The position numbers were made by a program, and so were the translations under genes. This document shows, one piece after another, positions 38,254 through 40,147 of a DNA stretch of 40,147 nt. The stretch is from Candidatus Brocadiaceae bacterium (lineage in GTDB: Bacteria; Planctomycetota; Brocadiia; SM23-32). The DNA lies in the NCBI GenBank assembly GCA_003551305.1, contig PUMJ01000104.1, positions 1 to 40,147 on the forward strand, read 5' to 3'. The notes under the pieces were generated by a model, which ran no database searches, was not told where the DNA came from, and saw only the letters and a list, made by a program, of their open reading frames with translations. How positions within the stretch are numbered: position 1 is the stretch's first letter; the number at the start of each line of letters is the position of its first letter.

Positions 38254-38717
38254 ACGCCGGAGACGACATCGTCAATGACAATCAGAGGCGCGCCATCGGC
38301 ATTACCCTGGGCTTGCTGGACGAAGTGCTCTGTCGCATCGAGCAATGGGGTCTGGGGCATCACGCCCGCGGGGTCTTGTACAAAGAACGGAACAACCTGA
38401 CGCCCGCGCAACGCAGGTTCCTGCTTGAGGAAGTGGCACGGCTGAGGAGCACTCTGAAGGAACTGGCGGACCGTCTGACCCTGCCGCGCCAGAGCCGCTC
38501 GGCCACAGACGACATACGGGGCCAGTGTGCCGCCTTTCGCGATCGGCTCCTGGAACTGGAGGGTGGACGATTGAGGGGCTACGGCCAGGTACACCCGGAA
38601 CTTGAAGACCTCCTGGACAAGAGCATCCCCCCGCTTCTGGAAGGAGTCGGGCGAATTGCGCGTTGCGTAACCAGGACTCGCGCATCCGATGAATCCGGCG
38701 GTTGCAACCCGGACTGA
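38250..38717 (+). CDS. Hypothetical protein translationally coupled to the antiporter gene
   Basis: GTG start overlaps the antiporter stop (GTGA); MNAGDDIVNDNQRRAIGITLGLLDEVLCRIEQWGLGHHARGVLYKERNNLTPAQRRFLLEEVARLRSTLKELADRL..., helical. Confidence 0.65.
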   Translation: MNAGDDIVNDNQRRAIGITLGLLDEVLCRIEQWGLGHHARGVLYKERNNLTPAQRRFLLEEVARLRSTLKELADRLTLPRQSRSATDDIRGQCAAFRDRLLELEGGRLRGYGQVHPELEDLLDKSIPPLLEGVGRIARCVTRTRASDESGGCNPD

Positions 38718-39057
38718 CGGCAGCCGCGGCTTAGGTTCTTCCACCTATGGTCCCTGCTGTTCCCGGCAGCCCGGTTGGTCGCCATCGCCCACAACGCCTT
38801 CCGGGGCCTTGGGCAACGGCAGAAGCGCGTTCCCGAGGACTGCTCACGCCGCCTCCGCCCATCGCCAAAGCGTCGACGATGACACGTGCAGCCAGCCCGC
38901 CCGGCCTGATGACGATTTCGTCCCGATCACGGGTCCGGCAGCCAGCTGTGTCCCTGTCCGAGAACAGGTTCACCCAGCCCGCGGTCAAGACGCGTCACGG
39001 ATGCAGACGCCGAGTTCGAGACCGGGCTCCGCTCCCCACAGAGCCGGTCCCGTTAAC

Positions 39058-39085
39058 TTGACACCGGCCCCTGGTTCTCTAAAAT
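39058..39085 (+). promoter_or_regulatory. Sigma70-like promoter of tRNA-Leu
   Basis: TTGACA (39058-39063), 16-nt spacer, TAAAAT (39080-39085), 11 nt before the tRNA 5' end. Confidence 0.7.
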
Positions 39086-39096
39086 ACTGGTGGTGC

Positions 39097-39184
39097 GCGG
39101 ATGTGGCGGAACAGGCAGACGCGCTAGGTTCAGGACCTAGTGGGTGGATAACCCATGGGGGTTCGAATCCCCCCATCCGCACCA
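39097..39184 (+). tRNA. tRNA-Leu, anticodon CAG, CCA encoded
   Basis: Acceptor GCGGATG/CATCCGC; anticodon stem CTAGG/CCTAG with loop TTCAGGA (CAG); long variable arm GGGTggataACCC; T arm GGGGG-TTCGAAT-CCCCC; CCA at 39182-39184. Confidence 0.95.
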
Positions 39185-39378
39185 CTTCCCCCCTCTCCTA
39201 TCTCCTTATAGAGCAACGCTTAAGCCCATTGCGTGCCGTCCCTTGCTTCTGCTGTGGCCATTCGCTATCACATGAACCCGGTCGCGTTCGGACACATCTT
39301 GCCCGACTGTCCGCACTGTCAGCGAGGGAATTGGCTGTGCCCGATCCATTCCAGGACGGCAAGGGCGGGCACGATTGA

Positions 39379-39423
39379 GTCAGTTTTTCCTATGCCGGTC
39401 GCCGGTACAAGCGGTCTACCGGG
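39379..39423 (+). pseudogene. Possible relic of tyrosine integrase N-terminal (arm-binding) domain
   Basis: Short frame VSFSYAGRRYKRSTG flanked by in-frame stops; resembles the xSFxYxGRRYxRSxG start of integrases; 195 nt downstream of tRNA-Leu. Confidence 0.25.
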
Positions 39424-39492
39424 AGGTGAAACGGCTAATCTGCTGCTTGGTCCTGTGGCGCAGTCTGCTATCCTTGCCCATCGATGATTCCT

Positions 39493-39627
39493 CAGGAGAT
39501 TCCCCAAAACGGCCACCTCGGTTGGCCTATCTCACGGGAGAATCACCCTTTCCACATCTCCAAGAGCATAACCCCCCTCTGGCCAACCACTTGCCACCCA
39601 ATCCTGCGGTTTCTGGGGAAACTCCTG
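39493..39627. repeat. Long-range inverted repeat in the non-coding region
   Basis: CAGGAGATTCCCC (39493-39505) vs GGGGAAACTCCTG (39615-39627), 12/13 complementary; inner arms GGTTGGCC (39520-39527) / GGCCAACC (39582-39589). Confidence 0.4.
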
Positions 39628-39777
39628 GATGACTGCTTTGCCAGCCTGCTGCAGCCAGGCAGTAGCATTGTGTGGGTTGGGTGGGGTCGCGCGCTTCTCG
39701 CTTGGGCCGCCCCCCGACAGCGCGAAAGGCGTTGCGCAAGTGGCTGGGGCGCCACCAAGTCGGCAAGCCGGCCAATA

Positions 39778-39814
39778 CTTCTGTGCCGCCTTGGCGCGCG
39801 CCCCAGCACAGAAG
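39778..39814. other. Perfect 9-bp hairpin in the non-coding region
   Basis: CTTCTGTGC (39778-39786), 19-nt loop, GCACAGAAG (39806-39814). Confidence 0.45.
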
Positions 39815-40042
39815 CACTACCGCCGCCCTCTTTTTGCCGCGGCCGCGCCTCTTGCAGAAGTGACTTACTGATCTGTGTCCCGGGTCGGAGCGGACGTAAC
39901 GGTAGCCGACAGCGAGGGGCCGGCTGTGGAAGGCGCGCAGGGCGCCATCTTTTGACCCTCGCGGCGGCACCGGGAGGCCGGGAGTTGACTTCCGGACGCC
40001 GCAGAGCATAATGAGGGTGGTGAAACCCTCCCGGGAGCGACA

Positions 40043-40147
40043 ATGATCGTCATCATAGACAACTACGACTCATTCACGTATAACCTGGTGCAACGGCTGG
40101 GTGAGTTGGGCGCACAGAACATTCACGTCTTCCGCAACGACAAGGTG
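40043..40147 (+). CDS. Anthranilate/aminodeoxychorismate synthase component II (glutamine amidotransferase), 3'-truncated
   Basis: [35 protein letters not shown], the classic PabA/TrpG N-terminus; continues past the window end. Confidence 0.9.
   Translation, partial: MIVIIDNYDSFTYNLVQRLGELGAQNIHVFRNDKV

Noticed and set aside
39484-40011. 175-aa plus-strand ORF and overlapping 160-aa minus-strand ORF before pabA/trpG
   Set aside because: Low-complexity Arg/Pro/Gly-rich translations in both directions and no motif; treated as non-coding.
1-40147. CRISPR array, prophage module, intact insertion sequence, or classical defence system
   Set aside because: No regularly spaced repeats, cas, phage structural, transposase or recognisable defence genes among the ORFs.

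Overview
The window is about 40.1 kb of high-GC, gene-dense bacterial DNA. Content is compatible with a planctomycete/PVC-like lineage, but that is only an inference. I called about 30 protein-coding genes, one tRNA-Leu(CAG), and several regulatory or non-coding candidates. In order: split transketolase, ADP-ribosylglycohydrolase-like gene and rpiB; a non-coding region with a strong sigma70-like promoter, a weak terminator-like hairpin and a boxA-like motif; pabB (-); a carbohydrate/sulfatase catabolic cluster (GH-like, two Gfo/Idh/MocA, GH106-like, M23-like, sulfatase, GH43/32-like) with a homocysteine methyltransferase gene inside it; three overlapping (-) genes for coiled-coil/membrane proteins; ribH, a NusB-PHP fusion, ftsY, argD, argF; a tandem pair of TadG-like genes; a CDF transporter; mfd; cysD, cysN and an AlkP-superfamily gene; a cation/proton antiporter with a translationally coupled small gene; tRNA-Leu followed by a non-coding region with a possible integrase relic; and the start of a PabA/TrpG-type amidotransferase. 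The strongest lead is the single ORF joining NusB (rRNA antitermination) to a YciV/RNase AM-like PHP domain. The second is the apparently orphan promoter/boxA leader with no rRNA gene behind it. All calls come from reading the sequence and ORF translations; no searches were run.
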